Source: Anaerolineaceae bacterium
GTDB lineage: Bacteria > Chloroflexota > Anaerolineae > JAAYZQ01
DNA length: 16,550 nucleotides
Reading direction: 5' to 3'
Assembly (NCBI GenBank): GCA_012514775.1
Contig: JAAYZQ010000480.1
Location: 1 to 16,550 of the forward strand
The notes beneath the pieces are model-generated. The model made no database searches. It had not been told where the DNA came from and worked only from the letters and a program-made list of their open reading frames with translations. Shown piece by piece: positions 16,320-16,550 of this stretch; position 1 is the stretch's first letter; the number at the start of each line of letters is the position of its first letter. The translations under genes were made by a program, and so were the position numbers.

Positions 16320-16550
16320 ATGGATCTCGATACAGAACTGAACATCCAGGAAGATGCCCTCTCCATCGGGGGCAACGGCCACGGAGGCTCGGACGAAGTG
16401 CTGCTCAAGGTCGAAGACCTGCACGTCTGGTTCGAGCTGCGGCGGTTTGGACTCGGCCACGCCGGCTACGTGCGCGCCGTGGATGGCGTCAACTTTGTGC
16501 TGCACAGAGGAGAAGCCATCGGCGTCGTGGGCGAGAGCGGTTGCGGCAAG
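16320..16550 (+). CDS. ABC importer ATPase, DppF-like (3'-truncated by window edge)
   Basis: The first 77 codons of the second ATPase of the second importer. The ATG at 16320 follows AGGAG (16309-16313) six bases upstream. A polar N-terminal extension of about 25 residues precedes the ABC domain start [18 protein letters not shown]. Then [20 protein letters not shown] leads into Walker A, GESGCGK (71-77), at which the window ends. The start of the domain and the gene order (permeases, DppD-like, then this) support a DppF-type subunit, but signature, Walker B and the C-terminal cysteines cannot be checked. Confidence 0.88.
   Translation, partial: MDLDTELNIQEDALSIGGNGHGGSDEVLLKVEDLHVWFELRRFGLGHAGYVRAVDGVNFVLHRGEAIGVVGESGCGK

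Overview
The window is GC-rich, almost fully coding, and every gene I can support lies on the + strand. The likely source is a Chloroflexota bacterium (Anaerolineae or Caldilineae type). This is inferred from style: lipoprotein substrate-binding proteins with Cys-Gly-Pro-Thr-Pro-Glu after the signal peptide and a long Val/Glu-rich tether, several oversized family-5 binding proteins in tandem, and a short-chain-dehydrogenase type threonine dehydrogenase next to kbl. No rRNA, tRNA or other phylogenetic marker is present, so the assignment is tentative.

Layout: (1) 2-2038, the 3' part of tdh and a complete kbl, which convert L-threonine to glycine plus acetyl-CoA. (2) 2170-2993, a well-formed sigma70-type promoter with a palindrome in its spacer, driving a LysM lipoprotein. 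(3) 3273-9811, a complete five-gene oligopeptide/nickel-type ABC importer operon: binding lipoprotein, two permeases, two ATPases, then an intrinsic terminator. (4) 9942 to the right edge, a second importer operon with its own promoter and the same gene order. Its binding protein and one permease have unusual architecture, and its second ATPase gene is cut by the window edge in the Walker A motif.

The genes fit together as peptide or oligosaccharide uptake next to amino-acid breakdown. The two operons are paralogous but have diverged. The second binding protein appears circularly permuted relative to the first and carries an extra C-terminal beta-rich domain. The second operon's DppC-like permease has about 180 extracytoplasmic residues between its first two membrane segments. 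Its first ATPase has a UGA stop exactly where the fourth conserved C-terminal cysteine is expected. In both operons a perfect 13-bp stem-loop separates the binding-protein gene from the permeases, which suits higher expression of the binding protein.

Best leads, in order: the permuted binding protein (10138-12777), the UGA at a conserved Cys codon (16287-16289), and the permease insertion (14113-14670).
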